This document shows, piece after piece, positions 1 through 8,347 of a stretch of DNA of 48,941 bases. The position numbers and the translations under genes are program-made. Location: the NCBI GenBank assembly GCA_903847405.1, contig CAINDP010000201.1, positions 1 through 48,941 on the forward strand. Reading direction: 5' to 3'. Under the pieces are notes generated by a model that saw only the letters and a list, made by a program, of their open reading frames with translations, was not told the DNA's origin and did no database searches. Position 1 is the stretch's first letter. Every line of letters starts with the position of its first letter. The stretch comes from an uncultured Myxococcales bacterium (GTDB lineage Bacteria > Myxococcota_A > UBA9042 > DTJE01).

Positions 1-601
1 CGCCCATCGGCTTGCCCAGTTGCAGGCGCCACTGGTGCGCCCCCAGGTCGATCGCCAGTTGCCGGGTCGCGTCCAGCCAGCCGAGGTTCCGGCGGTGCAC
101 CGTGGTCAGGAGGGCCACGCTGATCCCGGCGTCGCGCAGGCATCCGATACCGCGAACCGCATGGTCGAAGGCCCCGCGCCCCCGGATCGCGTCGTGCACG
201 TCCCGGGGGCCGTCGATGCTGACGCCGACGTTGGCGAGGCCCGCGGCCCGGGCGCGGCCCGCGATCCGCGCGTCCACGAGGGTGCCGTTTGTCACGAGGT
301 TCACGGTGAGGCCGCGGCGCGAGGCCTCCCGGGCGATGACGTCCCAGTCGTCCCGCAGGAGGGGTTCGCCGCCGGACAGCGTCAGCAGTTCGCCGCCCAG
401 GTCGGCCAACTGCGCCACGACGTCCAGGCATTCCGCGGTGGACAGTTCCGCCGCCCGGGGCGCGCCCGCCCGGGAACCGCAGTGCACGCACCGCAGATTG
501 CAGGCCAGCGTCAGTTCCCAGACCGCGTTGCGGGGCCTCCACGTCTTCGTCGCCGCGTTCCGGCGCGCCTCGGGGGACAGGTCACGAGGAAGGACGGACA
601 T
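1..601 (-). CDS. Radical SAM protein, C-terminal part beyond left edge
   Basis: The first 200 residues of a radical SAM enzyme are present; the gene runs off the left edge. The iron-sulfur/SAM motif CNLRCVHC gives Cys34, Cys38 and Cys41, and is followed by the TLSGGEPLLRDD glycine/glutamate motif and a VNLVTNGTLV strand, the usual layout of the SPASM/Twitch-type radical SAM core. The ATG is at 599-601. The upstream neighbour on the same strand is an alpha/beta hydrolase, but a long palindromic repeat lies between them, so co-transcription is uncertain. The family includes peptide-modifying and heme-biosynthesis enzymes. The part that would show a SPASM domain is missing, so the substrate cannot be named. 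The radical SAM assignment is secure. Confidence 0.9.
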   Translation of the reverse strand, partial: MSVLPRDLSPEARRNAATKTWRPRNAVWELTLACNLRCVHCGSRAGAPRAAELSTAECLDVVAQLADLGGELLTLSGGEPLLRDDWDVIAREASRRGLTVNLVTNGTLVDARIAGRARAAGLANVGVSIDGPRDVHDAIRGRGAFDHAVRGIGCLRDAGISVALLTTVHRRNLGWLDATRQLAIDLGAHQWRLQLGKPMG

Positions 602-644
602 GGGACGCCTCCGATGGCAGGTACACCAGGATTCTACGCGTCTG

Positions 645-697
645 AAAAAATGGGGACAGACACCAATTTTCGGAAATCGGTGTCTGTCCCCATTTTT
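645..697. repeat. REP-like palindrome with arms ATGGGGACAGACACC
   Basis: An inverted repeat with 19-base arms at 646-664 and 679-697 and a short, partly complementary centre. A half-copy reading GTGACTGTCCCACTT follows at about 706-720. The element shares the ATGGGGACAG/CTGTCCCCAT core with the perfect palindrome at 18838-18885. Such palindromes resemble REP elements mobilised by RAYT transposases. The A-run and T-run at the arm ends mean the hairpin could also end transcription of the alpha/beta hydrolase just upstream on the minus strand. No transposase gene is in the window. Confidence 0.8.
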
Positions 698-722
698 CCG
701 AAAAGGGTGACTGTCCCACTTC

Positions 723-1463
723 TCAGGAGAGGGTCGCCAGGAACGCGTGCAGCGCGACGTCGAAGGCGGCGGGGGCGTCGAGGTTCGACAGGTGGCCGGC
801 GCCCTGGAGGACTTCCAGGCGCGCGCCGGGGATGGCAGAGACCATGCCTTCCATCTCGGCCGGCGGCGACAGTCCGTCTTCCTCGCCGACCATCGCCAGC
901 ACGGGCATCCGCAGCCCCGCCAGCAGCGGGGTCGAGTCGGGACGGTCCCGGAGGGCCTCGAGGGCCCGGGCGATCCCCTCGGGCGTCGCGGCATCGACAC
1001 AGGCGTGCACCAGCGACGCGACCTCGGGACGCGACCGGCGGGTCCCCTCGGCCAGCAGCACGGGCACCATCGAATCGGCCAGGCCGACCGCGCCGTCGGC
1101 CCGGATGCGCGCGGCCTGCAGCGTGCGGCGCTCCCTGGCCGCGACGTTGTCGGGAGCCGCCCGCGTATCGCACAGGACCAGGCCGGCGATGCGCGGGGAC
1201 GCCCGGGCCACCAACCGGAACCCCACGTAGCCCCCCATCGACAGGCCGACCGGGACGAACCGGCGAATGCCCGCGCCATCCAGGCGCGCCAGCACCTCGT
1301 CCGCGTACTCGTCCAGGGACGCGGTGCCCGGTGCGCGCCCCCCGAAGCCCGGGAAATCGGGGGCGATGCCCAGCCAACCCGCGGGCAGGCGCTCCAGTTG
1401 CCCGCTCCACATGCGGAAGTCCATCGGGAAGGCGTGCAGGAACACGACGGTGGGGGACGGCAT
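723..1463 (-). CDS. Alpha/beta fold hydrolase
   Basis: A 246-residue cytoplasmic hydrolase. It opens with a short strand and the FLHAFPMD oxyanion region, has the nucleophile elbow GLSMGG (serine in G-x-S-x-G) near residue 94, an acid in the MVGEEDGLSPP loop, and the catalytic histidine in GAGHLSN near the end, which gives a complete Ser-Asp-His triad. Length is normal for the family. The ATG at 1461-1463 is preceded by GGGAGG. It is a single gene 16 bases downstream of the DUF523 gene on the same strand, so the two may be co-transcribed. The substrate is unknown; esterase, lactonase and meta-cleavage hydrolase relatives look alike at this level. Confidence 0.92.
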   Translation of the reverse strand: MPSPTVVFLHAFPMDFRMWSGQLERLPAGWLGIAPDFPGFGGRAPGTASLDEYADEVLARLDGAGIRRFVPVGLSMGGYVGFRLVARASPRIAGLVLCDTRAAPDNVAARERRTLQAARIRADGAVGLADSMVPVLLAEGTRRSRPEVASLVHACVDAATPEGIARALEALRDRPDSTPLLAGLRMPVLAMVGEEDGLSPPAEMEGMVSAIPGARLEVLQGAGHLSNLDAPAAFDVALHAFLATLS

Positions 1464-1479
1464 GACGGACCTCCCGGTG

Positions 1480-2445
1480 TCAGGTGTGATTGCGCAACAT
1501 CAGTTCCACGGGATGCGGATTCAGGAAGACCTGCCGCGCCAGGTAGGCGACACCGTGCTTGCGGATGTGGTGCTGGAACAGGGTCAGGGGGACCACCAGG
1601 GGAACCATTCCCTGGCGGTACCGCGCCAGGATTTCCAGCAGTTCCTGCGTTTCGTCGGCGCCCAGCAACCCCTTGAAGTGCCCCATCATGTGCATCAGGA
1701 CGTCGGTGGTCCGGCCCCGGGTCGCGGGCCGCTCCAGCGCCCTTCCGAACCCCTCGCCATACCGGCGCCACAGGTCATCGACGGGCAGGTCGCCGGCCGC
1801 CGCCACCAGGCGTCCCAATGCCGTGTACGCCGGCCGCCCGTGGGTCAACAGCAGCAGTTTGTGGTCGGTGTGGAACTGCACCAGGCGCCCCCGATCCCGA
1901 CCTTCCGCCTCGAAATCGCGCCACCTCTTCAGACCGAACACGCGCTGGATGAACGCCTCGCGCAGGACGGGGTCGTTCAGGCGCCCCTCCTCCTCGACCG
2001 GAACCCGTGGAAAGCGCGCCATGAAGGCTCGGGTGAACAGGCCCGCTCCGGTCCGTTCCGGGATTCCCGACGCCCCGTACACCTTGACGCGCGACATGCC
2101 CGACGACGGCGAGTCCTTCTTGCAGATGTATCCGCACAGCCCCAGGTCGGCCAGTTCGTCCAGGCGCCGCCGGGTGAAGTCCGCCATCCGATCCGTCAGG
2201 TCCACCCCGGACTTCCTCGTCACCAGGCGCGGCTGCCCGGCGTCCCCGACCAGCCGCATCGTTTCGCGCGGCACGCCCAGGCCCGCCTCGACTTCCGGGC
2301 AGACCCGCACGTACTCGAAGTATTTCCCCAGCGTTTCGACGATGTACGCATCCCGCTTGTGCTGCCCGTCGAAGCGCACCTTGTCGCCCAGCAGGCACGC
2401 GCTGACCAGGATCCGGATCGGCGCCGAGTTCGTCGCATCGACCAT
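1480..2445 (-). CDS. DUF523 and DUF1722 domain protein (YbgA-like)
   Basis: A 321-residue protein with two conserved domains. The N-terminal DUF523 part starts with VSACLLG-KVRFDG and contains the CKKDSPSSG motif; the C-terminal half matches the DUF1722/YbgA family with its conserved H-x-D-HK-LLLTH-R--Y-LGR pattern. This fused form is widespread in bacteria. Its biochemical role is not firmly established, although some relatives have been linked to 2-thiouracil desulfurisation and others sit near photolyase genes. The frame stays open far upstream, but that part overlaps the opposite-strand OmpA gene. I chose the ATG at 2443-2445 because it sits directly before the conserved strand. Confidence 0.9.
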   Translation of the reverse strand: MVDATNSAPIRILVSACLLGDKVRFDGQHKRDAYIVETLGKYFEYVRVCPEVEAGLGVPRETMRLVGDAGQPRLVTRKSGVDLTDRMADFTRRRLDELADLGLCGYICKKDSPSSGMSRVKVYGASGIPERTGAGLFTRAFMARFPRVPVEEEGRLNDPVLREAFIQRVFGLKRWRDFEAEGRDRGRLVQFHTDHKLLLLTHGRPAYTALGRLVAAAGDLPVDDLWRRYGEGFGRALERPATRGRTTDVLMHMMGHFKGLLGADETQELLEILARYRQGMVPLVVPLTLFQHHIRKHGVAYLARQVFLNPHPVELMLRNHT

Positions 2446-2506
2446 GGCGTGAACGCCCTCCCCCCTTGAAACCACTGCCCAAACCGCCGTCTGCGGGGCG
2501 GAAATC

Positions 2507-2535
2507 TTTTCATCGACCCTGGGGGGCATTATACT
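2507..2535 (+). promoter_or_regulatory. Candidate sigma70 promoter of the OmpA/TSP3 gene
   Basis: TTTTCA (-35) at 2507-2512, 17-base spacer, TATACT (-10) at 2530-2535. This is unusually AT-rich for the local sequence and lies about 90 bases before the OmpA/TSP3 start. Predicted from sequence only. Confidence 0.5.
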
Positions 2536-2625
2536 GCGGCAACCTGGATGAACCGGTTTCCAAGTGGCGAGTTGCGCGGCCTGGAAGCGCCATCCCGGGC
2601 AAGGCGTCCGAGGAGGAAGGAAGAC

Positions 2626-4350
2626 ATGAAGATGAGCACGTGGTCCTGGGGGCGGTGGGTGCTGCCGGTCCTCATGGTACTGGTGGCGATCCCGGCCCGG
2701 GCGGCCGACAATCCCCGCCTGAACGCCGACTTCTACCGGCCTTCCCTGCACCCCGGGGACATCCTGGCCATCCAGACCAGCAACCAGCCGGGCCACCTGA
2801 AGGTGGGCGGCGGCCTGTTCCTGACATGGAACGCCAAGCCGCTGGCCATCGTCGACGCCAACGGGTCCAAGCTGGTCAACGCGGTCACCAACCAGTTCGT
2901 CGCGGACCTGTTCGTCAGCCTGGGCCTGTCGGACTACTTCGACATCGCCCTGGGCCTGCCGATCTTCCTGTACACCAGCGGCGACCAGCCCGGCGCCCTG
3001 TCGTCCTTGAGCCGTGCCCAGGGCACGTCCTTCGGCGACATCCGGCTGAGCATGAAGGTGTCGGTGTTCGGCAAGGATCGCAAGGCCGGCTTCGGGCTGG
3101 CCCTGGCCGAGGACCTGACCTTCCCGACCGCCACGCCCCAGGACTTCAACGGCGACCGGCTGGTCACGGGCACCACCACCCTGATCGGCGACTACCAGAA
3201 CAAGGGCTGGAACGTGGCCGTGAACCTCGGGATCCGTCTGCGCGCTCCCGTGCGCATCCCCGACGTGGCGGGCGGCTATTGGATCGGCCACGAACTGCTG
3301 GTCGGCGCCGGCCTGTCCGTGCCGTTCATCTGCGGCAAGCTGGAAGGCATCGGGACCATGGAATACCGGGGCGGCATCCAGAAGAACGCCTTCGACAAGT
3401 ACTCCAATTCGCTGGACTTCCTGGGCGGTTTGAAGGGCCACATCGGCAACCTCGCCCTGATGGCCGCGGCAGGCGGCGGCGCCCTGAAGGGTTACGGAAG
3501 CCCGGCCTACCGCGTCACGCTGGGCGTGTCGTACGAGCCGTCGATCGACCGCGGCTGCGTGAAGGACACCGACCACGACGGCATCGCGGACCCGATCGAC
3601 AAGTGCCCCACGCTGCCCGGACCGGCCGAACTGCAGGGCTGCCCGGACCGCGACAAGGACGGCATCATCGACCCCGAGGACAAGTGCCCCGACGTCCCCG
3701 GCAAGAAGGAGTTCCAGGGCTGCCCGGACACCGACAACGACGGCACCGAGGACGCGAAGGATCGCTGCCCGAACGTGGCCGGCCCCGCGAAGTTCGAGGG
3801 CTGCCCCGACAGCGACGGCGACGGCGTGCCGGACTACAAGGACAAGTGCCCGAAGGTCCCCGGCAAGATCGAGTTCGAGGGCTGCCCGGACCGCGACAAC
3901 GACACCGTCCAGGACTCCATCGACAAGTGCCCGGACATCCCCGGAACGCCCGAACTGCAGGGCTGCCCGCCGCCGACGCCCGAGAAGATCGTGCTGACGG
4001 CCGAAAAGATCGAAATCCTCGAGATGGTGTTCTTCGAGACGGACAAGGCGGTCATCAAGAAGGCTTCGTTCGGGCTGCTGGACGACGTGGCGAAGGTCCT
4101 GCGGGACAACCCGTTCATCAAGAAGCTGCGCGTCGAGGGCCACACGGACAGCACCGGCACCCCCGACAAGAACATGGTCCTGTCGCAGGCGCGCGCCGAC
4201 TCGGTCCGCGAGTACCTGGTCAACCAGGGCATCCCGGCCGACCGCCTGGTCGCCGAGGGCTTCGGCCAGACCAAGCCGATCGCCGACAACACGACGAAGG
4301 AAGGCAAGGCCAAGAACCGCCGCGTCGAGTTCGTGATCACCGAGAAGTAG
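2626..4350 (+). CDS. OmpA-family outer membrane protein with thrombospondin type 3 repeats
   Basis: A 574-residue secreted protein. Residues 1-27 form a signal peptide ending in PARAA. The first 310 residues look like an outer-membrane beta-barrel or surface domain with alternating strands. About residues 315-445 contain five TSP3-type calcium-binding repeats (D-D-DG---D--D-CP pattern, each closed by a GCPD-type cysteine turn). The last 120 residues are an OmpA-like peptidoglycan-binding domain with VFFETDKAVIKK, GHTDSTGT and NRRVEF. An in-frame ATG 78 bases upstream exists, but the ATG at 2626 has AGGAGGAAGG just before it and gives a clean signal peptide. It probably anchors the envelope to peptidoglycan. 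The domain assignment is secure. Confidence 0.93.
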   Translation: MKMSTWSWGRWVLPVLMVLVAIPARAADNPRLNADFYRPSLHPGDILAIQTSNQPGHLKVGGGLFLTWNAKPLAIVDANGSKLVNAVTNQFVADLFVSLGLSDYFDIALGLPIFLYTSGDQPGALSSLSRAQGTSFGDIRLSMKVSVFGKDRKAGFGLALAEDLTFPTATPQDFNGDRLVTGTTTLIGDYQNKGWNVAVNLGIRLRAPVRIPDVAGGYWIGHELLVGAGLSVPFICGKLEGIGTMEYRGGIQKNAFDKYSNSLDFLGGLKGHIGNLALMAAAGGGALKGYGSPAYRVTLGVSYEPSIDRGCVKDTDHDGIADPIDKCPTLPGPAELQGCPDRDKDGIIDPEDKCPDVPGKKEFQGCPDTDNDGTEDAKDRCPNVAGPAKFEGCPDSDGDGVPDYKDKCPKVPGKIEFEGCPDRDNDTVQDSIDKCPDIPGTPELQGCPPPTPEKIVLTAEKIEILEMVFFETDKAVIKKASFGLLDDVAKVLRDNPFIKKLRVEGHTDSTGTPDKNMVLSQARADSVREYLVNQGIPADRLVAEGFGQTKPIADNTTKEGKAKNRRVEFVITEK

Positions 4351-4366
4351 CCCGACCGGGGCCTCG

Positions 4367-5095
4367 TCAGGTCAACCCGCCATCCACCGCAATCACCTGG
4401 CCCGTCAGATAGGAAGGGGCATCCCCGCACAGGAAGCAGACCACCTTCGCCACCTCCTCGGGGCGCCCGATCCGGCGCATCGGGATCGCGGCCAGCAGGG
4501 CATCGCGGGGGGCATCGGCGGACATGTCGGTGTCGATCAGGCCGGGCGCCACGCAGTTGACGATCACGTTGCGGGCGGCCAGTTCGCGGGCCAGGGCCTT
4601 GGTGGCGCCGATCAGGCCGGCCTTGGCGGCCGAGTAGTTCACCTGGCCCGGGTTGCCGGTGATCCCGCTGACGGAGGACAGCACGACGACGCGCCCCCGG
4701 CGGCGCTTCGCCATGCCGCGGACGATGGGCCGGGCCACGTGGTAGAAGCCGTCCAGGGCGGTGCGGATGGGGCGGTCCCAGGCCTCGTGGTCCATGCCGA
4801 TGAACAGCCCGTCGCAGGTCACCCCGGCGTTGCAGACGAGGACGTCGATCCCCTCGGGGGCGTCGAGGTACGGCGCCAGGGCACGGGCCACGTCGTCGGC
4901 GTCGGTGACGTCGAAGCCCACCGGGACGGCGCGCCCCCCGGAGGCCACGATGGCGTCGCAGACTTGTGCGGCCTTCGCGGCTTCGGTCCGGAAGTTCACC
5001 AGGACCTCGAAGCCCATCGCACCCAGTTCCAGGGCCACGGCCCGGCCGATTCCCCGGCTGGCGCCCGTCACCAGGGCCCGTCCCATCGGCGTCAT
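4367..5095 (-). CDS. 3-oxoacyl-ACP reductase, FabG/ApeQ-like
   Basis: A 242-residue short-chain dehydrogenase. It has the nucleotide-binding motif [10 protein letters not shown], the NAG motif at 89-91, catalytic Ser near 141, Tyr154 and Lys158 in YSAAK, and the FabG-type C-terminus GQVIAVDGG. It should reduce 3-oxoacyl-ACP to 3-hydroxyacyl-ACP with NADPH. It is the last gene of a four-gene minus-strand operon (KS, CLF-like, dehydratase, reductase) and its ATG overlaps the TGA of the dehydratase by four bases, with GGAGG upstream. This order matches the ApeO-ApeC-ApeP-ApeQ set of aryl polyene clusters, so a ketoreductase dedicated to polyene assembly is likely. A second FabG lies at 9803. Confidence 0.93.
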   Translation of the reverse strand: MTPMGRALVTGASRGIGRAVALELGAMGFEVLVNFRTEAAKAAQVCDAIVASGGRAVPVGFDVTDADDVARALAPYLDAPEGIDVLVCNAGVTCDGLFIGMDHEAWDRPIRTALDGFYHVARPIVRGMAKRRRGRVVVLSSVSGITGNPGQVNYSAAKAGLIGATKALARELAARNVIVNCVAPGLIDTDMSADAPRDALLAAIPMRRIGRPEEVAKVVCFLCGDAPSYLTGQVIAVDGGLT

Positions 5096-5532
5096 GGCGA
5101 TTCCTCCGTGGCCTTGAAGACCTTCACGTTCCCGCGGGCGACCACCCGGCCGTCGTGACGCACGATCCCGTCGAAGGACGCAAACCCTCCCACCTTCGCC
5201 ACTTCCGTGACTTCGACCTCGAGGAGCGCCCCCACGGGCACGGGTTCCCCGGTGAGATCGAGGTTCCGCCCGCCGACCAGCCAGCCCTGCACGGGCCCCC
5301 GGGACGGGTCCTGGGCACTGACCAGCGCGGCGGAGGCCTGGGCGATGAACTCCACCAGGGCGACGGGGTCCAGCACGGGCGTGCCTTGGGCATCGTCGCG
5401 GAGGAAGGGGTTGTCGGCCCGGACGCGCCCGCGGCATACCGCCCGGTCGGCGGCCAGTTCCACGGCCTCGTCCAGGAAGCGCATCGCGCCGCGGTGGGGC
5501 AGCAGGGCATCGATGGGAAGGATTTCAGCCAT
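5092..5532 (-). CDS. Hotdog 3-hydroxyacyl-ACP dehydratase, ApeP-like
   Basis: A 146-residue single-hotdog protein. Its N-terminus [13 protein letters not shown] is characteristic of the ApeP/FabZ-related dehydratases of aryl polyene clusters, with the conserved histidine in PHR. The middle FIAQASAAL helix is the hotdog central helix. It should dehydrate 3-hydroxyacyl-ACP to trans-2-enoyl-ACP, which makes each polyene double bond. The start codon overlaps the end of the CLF-like gene by eight bases, and the stop overlaps the next ATG, so translation of the operon is coupled. A longer frame begins upstream, but the ATG at 5530-5532 aligns with the family. The second dehydratase of the locus is at 29779. 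Confidence 0.88.
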   Translation of the reverse strand: MAEILPIDALLPHRGAMRFLDEAVELAADRAVCRGRVRADNPFLRDDAQGTPVLDPVALVEFIAQASAALVSAQDPSRGPVQGWLVGGRNLDLTGEPVPVGALLEVEVTEVAKVGGFASFDGIVRHDGRVVARGNVKVFKATEESP

Positions 5533-6337
5533 GGGCCTCTTTGTCGAACACCAGCACGTACCGGCCGCCCGCGGGCGAGGGGCGTGCCAGCAGCAGGCGC
5601 CCGGCATCCCCGGGGCGCAGCAGGAAGGACAGGACGGCCGCGGCCCCCGCCAGCGGATGGGCCGCGCCGCCGGGCAGCGTCGCCGGATCGTCCGCGATTT
5701 CGGTCGCTTCCAGGACTTCGGCCAGGGCGACGGCGTCGAAGGGCGCCGGTCCGTCGGGCAGCAGCGCCACCGACGTCAGCCATCCCAGGAGGGGCCCGTC
5801 GTCCTCCAGGACCATCCGCAGGGACCCGCAGAAGTCCTGCGTGCAGTGCGACGGATCGGCCCAGGCCGCGGCCGTGATCGCCTCGTCGCCCACCGTCACC
5901 TGGACCTCGGGCTCGCCGTCGTGCAGGCGCGTCCAGGCCTCCAGCATCGCGGCCTCGAAGGAGGCGGCGCCCATGGTGATCGTCGTCGAGGCGGCCAGGC
6001 GCTTCGCGAGGATCGCCCAGTAGCCCGGCGCGGCGTTGTGGACCGAGTTGTGGAACAGGGTCGGGGACACCTGGGGCTCGTCCGCCAGCAGGGACGGCAG
6101 AATGGCGCCGATCGTGTTGATTTCGCCGTTCGCCGTGGCGAAGACCAGGGAGCCGTCCGTCGCGGCCTCCAGGCCGCCGGCGTCCTTCGTCGCGCGCAGG
6201 ACCTGGCCGATCAGGCGGCTGATGCGGCGGCGGACGTTCTTCGGGATGAAATCGTCCTCGGGCAGGGGCCCCTCGCCCACCAGGGGACGATCGCCGCCCA
6301 GAATCGCCGCCGCACCCCGAATCGGAAACCCCTTCAT
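5525..6337 (-). CDS. Beta-ketoacyl synthase chain-length-factor-like protein, ApeC-like
   Basis: A 270-residue protein of the Ketoacyl-synt_2 type. The segment PKNVRRRISRLIGQ, the LVFATANGE strand, and SPTLFHNSVHN followed by GYWAI are hallmarks of ApeC-type chain length factors. It is shorter than a full ketosynthase, and no Cys-His-His triad is present; where the nucleophile would sit the sequence reads TITMGAASFEA. By analogy with ApeO-ApeC it should pair with the ketosynthase encoded immediately upstream, with which it shares an ATGA overlap. It would help set chain length or stabilise the dimer. Start ATG is at 6335-6337. Family assignment is good; the pairing is inferred from order. Confidence 0.87.
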   Translation of the reverse strand: MKGFPIRGAAAILGGDRPLVGEGPLPEDDFIPKNVRRRISRLIGQVLRATKDAGGLEAATDGSLVFATANGEINTIGAILPSLLADEPQVSPTLFHNSVHNAAPGYWAILAKRLAASTTITMGAASFEAAMLEAWTRLHDGEPEVQVTVGDEAITAAAWADPSHCTQDFCGSLRMVLEDDGPLLGWLTSVALLPDGPAPFDAVALAEVLEATEIADDPATLPGGAAHPLAGAAAVLSFLLRPGDAGRLLLARPSPAGGRYVLVFDKEAHG

Positions 6338-7509
6338 CGCCGCACCCCGAACACGAGGGACGTGTCGTTGCCACCGAACGCGAACGAATTGGACAGGGCG
6401 TAGCGAATGCCCGGCGCCGCGAGGTCCTCGCGCAGGATGCGGGCCTGGACGTCGGGGTCCAGCGTCTGGCATCCCAGGTTGCAGGGCAGGCGCTCGTCGG
6501 CCAGGGCCATCAGCGTGATGGCCGCCTCGACGCCCGCCGCAGCTCCCAGCAGGTGCCCGGTGAACCCCTTCGTGGACGAGCACGGGACGTCGGTCCCCAG
6601 CACCTTCACCATGCCGCGGGATTCCGCGGAATCGTTGGCCGGGGTGGCCGTCCCGTGGAGGTTCACGTAGCCCACGTCGGACGGTCCGATGCCGGCCCGG
6701 CCCAGCGCCTCGGCCATCACCCGCGCCGCACCCTCCCCTTCCGGTTCCGGCGCCGTCATGTGGTAGGCCTCGGACCCCGCGCCCCAGCCCGCCAGGAACA
6801 GGTCGGGGCCGTCGGCGGGGCCCTGCGGGCGGTCGCGCACCAGCACCATCGCCGCGGCGCCCTCGCCCAGGTTCAGGCCCTGGCGATCGACGTCGAAGGG
6901 CCGGCACGTCCGCGCGTCCATGACGCCCAGGCCCCGGAACCCGTGGTAGGTGGTCCAGCACAGGGCGTCCACCGACGCGACCACGACCGCGTCGCAGGTC
7001 CCCGTGCGCAGCAGGCGGGCCGCGGAAATCACGGCGTTGGCGCCCGAGGAGCAGGCGGTGGACACGGTCCAGGCGGGCCCCCGGGCATCGACCAGCCGCG
7101 CGGCGACCACGGCCACGGCCCCGAAGACCTGCCGCCGGTGGTAGTCGTACCCTGCGGCGCCGTCGGCCCGGTAGGCATCTTCCAGGTCCCGGTTGCCCGA
7201 CGCGCTGGTGCCGACCACGACGCCCAGGCGAGGGGCGGGGATCCGCGCGCGCAGGCCGTCCAGGACGGGGGCCAGGGGCGCCAGGGCCAGGGCCAGCAGG
7301 CGGGTGCAGCGGCTGTCATAGGCGGCCAGCGATTCGGGGAGAGGGGGCAGTGGGTCGCGGACCTCGCCCACCGGACAGGCGGCGCCGGGGAGGACCTGGG
7401 ACCCGGTGGCCAGGCCCGTTCGACCGGCCCGCAGGGACGCCCGCAACTGGTCCGGGGTCGTGCCGAGGGCGCTGACCGCCGTGCACCCGAGGATGGGCAG
7501 CGGGTCCAT
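6334..7509 (-). CDS. Beta-ketoacyl-ACP synthase, ApeO/FabF-like
   Basis: A 391-residue ketosynthase with an intact triad: Cys153 in TACSSGANA, His285 in HGTATPAND and His319 in STKGFTGHLLGAA. The C-terminal NSFAFGGNDTSL motif is typical of the FabF/KAS II fold. It should perform decarboxylative Claisen condensation of malonyl-ACP with the growing acyl chain. It is the first gene of the KS-CLF-dehydratase-reductase operon, and a good divergent promoter lies 30 bases upstream. Order and family match ApeO of aryl polyene systems. The start ATG at 7507-7509 gives a normal N-terminus; the longer open frame upstream overlaps the opposite-strand gene at 7655 and is rejected. Confidence 0.93.
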   Translation of the reverse strand: MDPLPILGCTAVSALGTTPDQLRASLRAGRTGLATGSQVLPGAACPVGEVRDPLPPLPESLAAYDSRCTRLLALALAPLAPVLDGLRARIPAPRLGVVVGTSASGNRDLEDAYRADGAAGYDYHRRQVFGAVAVVAARLVDARGPAWTVSTACSSGANAVISAARLLRTGTCDAVVVASVDALCWTTYHGFRGLGVMDARTCRPFDVDRQGLNLGEGAAAMVLVRDRPQGPADGPDLFLAGWGAGSEAYHMTAPEPEGEGAARVMAEALGRAGIGPSDVGYVNLHGTATPANDSAESRGMVKVLGTDVPCSSTKGFTGHLLGAAAGVEAAITLMALADERLPCNLGCQTLDPDVQARILREDLAAPGIRYALSNSFAFGGNDTSLVFGVRR

Positions 7510-7539
7510 GAGGGTCGCTCCACGTGCCGCGTCGCCCGG

Positions 7540-7568
7540 AGTATCCGGGATGCCTCCGGACGTGTCAA
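7540..7568 (-). promoter_or_regulatory. Candidate sigma70 promoter of the ApeO-like operon
   Basis: Read on the minus strand: TTGACA at 7568-7563, 17-base spacer, GATACT at 7545-7540. The -35 is perfect and the -10 matches four of six. It faces the KS gene at 7509 and lies 18 bases from an opposing promoter at 7587. Confidence 0.6.
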
Positions 7569-7586
7569 CGCGCGCCCGGCCGCACG

Positions 7587-7616
7587 TTGACGCCCCGCAA
7601 TCGCCGCTGGTACGAT
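7587..7616 (+). promoter_or_regulatory. Candidate sigma70 promoter of the 7655 gene
   Basis: TTGACG at 7587-7592, 18-base spacer, TACGAT at 7611-7616, about 40 bases before the ATG at 7655. It forms a divergent pair with the promoter at 7540-7568, so one regulator site in between could control both blocks. Confidence 0.55.
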
Positions 7617-7654
7617 GCCGGTTCGAATGACGATTCCGACCTCGGGAGGCCCGC

Positions 7655-8224
7655 ATGTCGCGATGGACGCCCCTCGCAACCGCCCTGGCCCTCCTGCTGG
7701 GGATCCAGCCCGCCGTCCTGGCCCGGGGCGCCCCGCCGGCGCACGGCAGGTCCGGGCTGGAACGCCGCGATCTGGCCCTGGTGGTCAAGACCCTGGAGGA
7801 CGACCCGAACCTGATCGACGAGATGCTGACCAGCGACGCGCAGTTCAAGGCACTGGCCACCCGCTTCGTGCCGGCCTCCCGATCGCGCCTGGCCGCCGGG
7901 CGGGCCCTGGTCGGCGTCGGCGTCGTGTTCATGGTCCTGGGGGCCCTGGTGGGCGCCCCGCTGTACCTGGCCCGGTCGGACCTGCGGGCCGCGGCCATCG
8001 GTACCCTGGCGGGCGCGATCGGCGGCGGCTTCGCGCTGTTCGTGCCGGGAGTGGCGGTGATGGCCACGCCGTCCGCCGCCGAGCGGGAGATGCGCGGGTA
8101 CTGGCAGGACCACCGCGCCGGCTTCCTGCGACCGGAGGCGATCGGCGGCCCCCGGCTGCGCCTGGCCTTCGACCGGTCGCTCCCCTCGACCGCGGTCGTG
8201 CAGTTCCTCTCGTTGTCGTTCTAG
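7655..8224 (+). CDS. Hypothetical membrane protein with signal peptide
   Basis: A 189-residue protein I do not recognise. It begins with a signal peptide or anchor (ALALLLGIQPAVLARG), has a charged stretch to about residue 65, and then two closely spaced hydrophobic segments at about 80-100 and 108-130 rich in Gly and Ala (VVFMVLGALVGAPLYL and GTLAGAIGGGFALFVPG), followed by a soluble tail. GGGAGG precedes the ATG. It is the first gene of a plus-strand group leading to ACP, GcvT-like, FabG and FabD, but a 123-base gap with its own possible promoter separates it from the ACP. It may be an accessory membrane factor of the pathway or an unrelated gene. Confidence 0.75.
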   Translation: MSRWTPLATALALLLGIQPAVLARGAPPAHGRSGLERRDLALVVKTLEDDPNLIDEMLTSDAQFKALATRFVPASRSRLAAGRALVGVGVVFMVLGALVGAPLYLARSDLRAAAIGTLAGAIGGGFALFVPGVAVMATPSAAEREMRGYWQDHRAGFLRPEAIGGPRLRLAFDRSLPSTAVVQFLSLSF

Positions 8225-8272
8225 AAAGGAAACGAGAACCGCCCCCCGGAAGGCCGCGGGCCCCCGCCGCGC

Positions 8273-8300
8273 TTGCATTCAAGCCCGAATCTGCTAGGGT
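8273..8300 (+). promoter_or_regulatory. Weak candidate promoter of the ACP-FabD operon
   Basis: TTGCAT at 8273-8278, 16-base spacer, TAGGGT at 8295-8300, 48 bases before the ACP start. Both hexamers are imperfect; offered as a possibility only. Confidence 0.3.
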
Positions 8301-8347
8301 ATCGCGGCGCTGGAAGCGGCCAGCCCCTGCCCGCGGACGAGGAACGG

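Noticed and set aside
1480-4143. An 887-codon minus-strand open frame
   Set aside because: Only the last 321 codons match a family; the rest is antisense to the OmpA gene and is low-complexity Val/Gly/Asp text caused by high GC.
7569-8067. N-terminal extension of the KS gene at 6334 beyond 7509
   Set aside because: The extension overlaps the opposite-strand membrane protein gene and both promoters and has no KS similarity.
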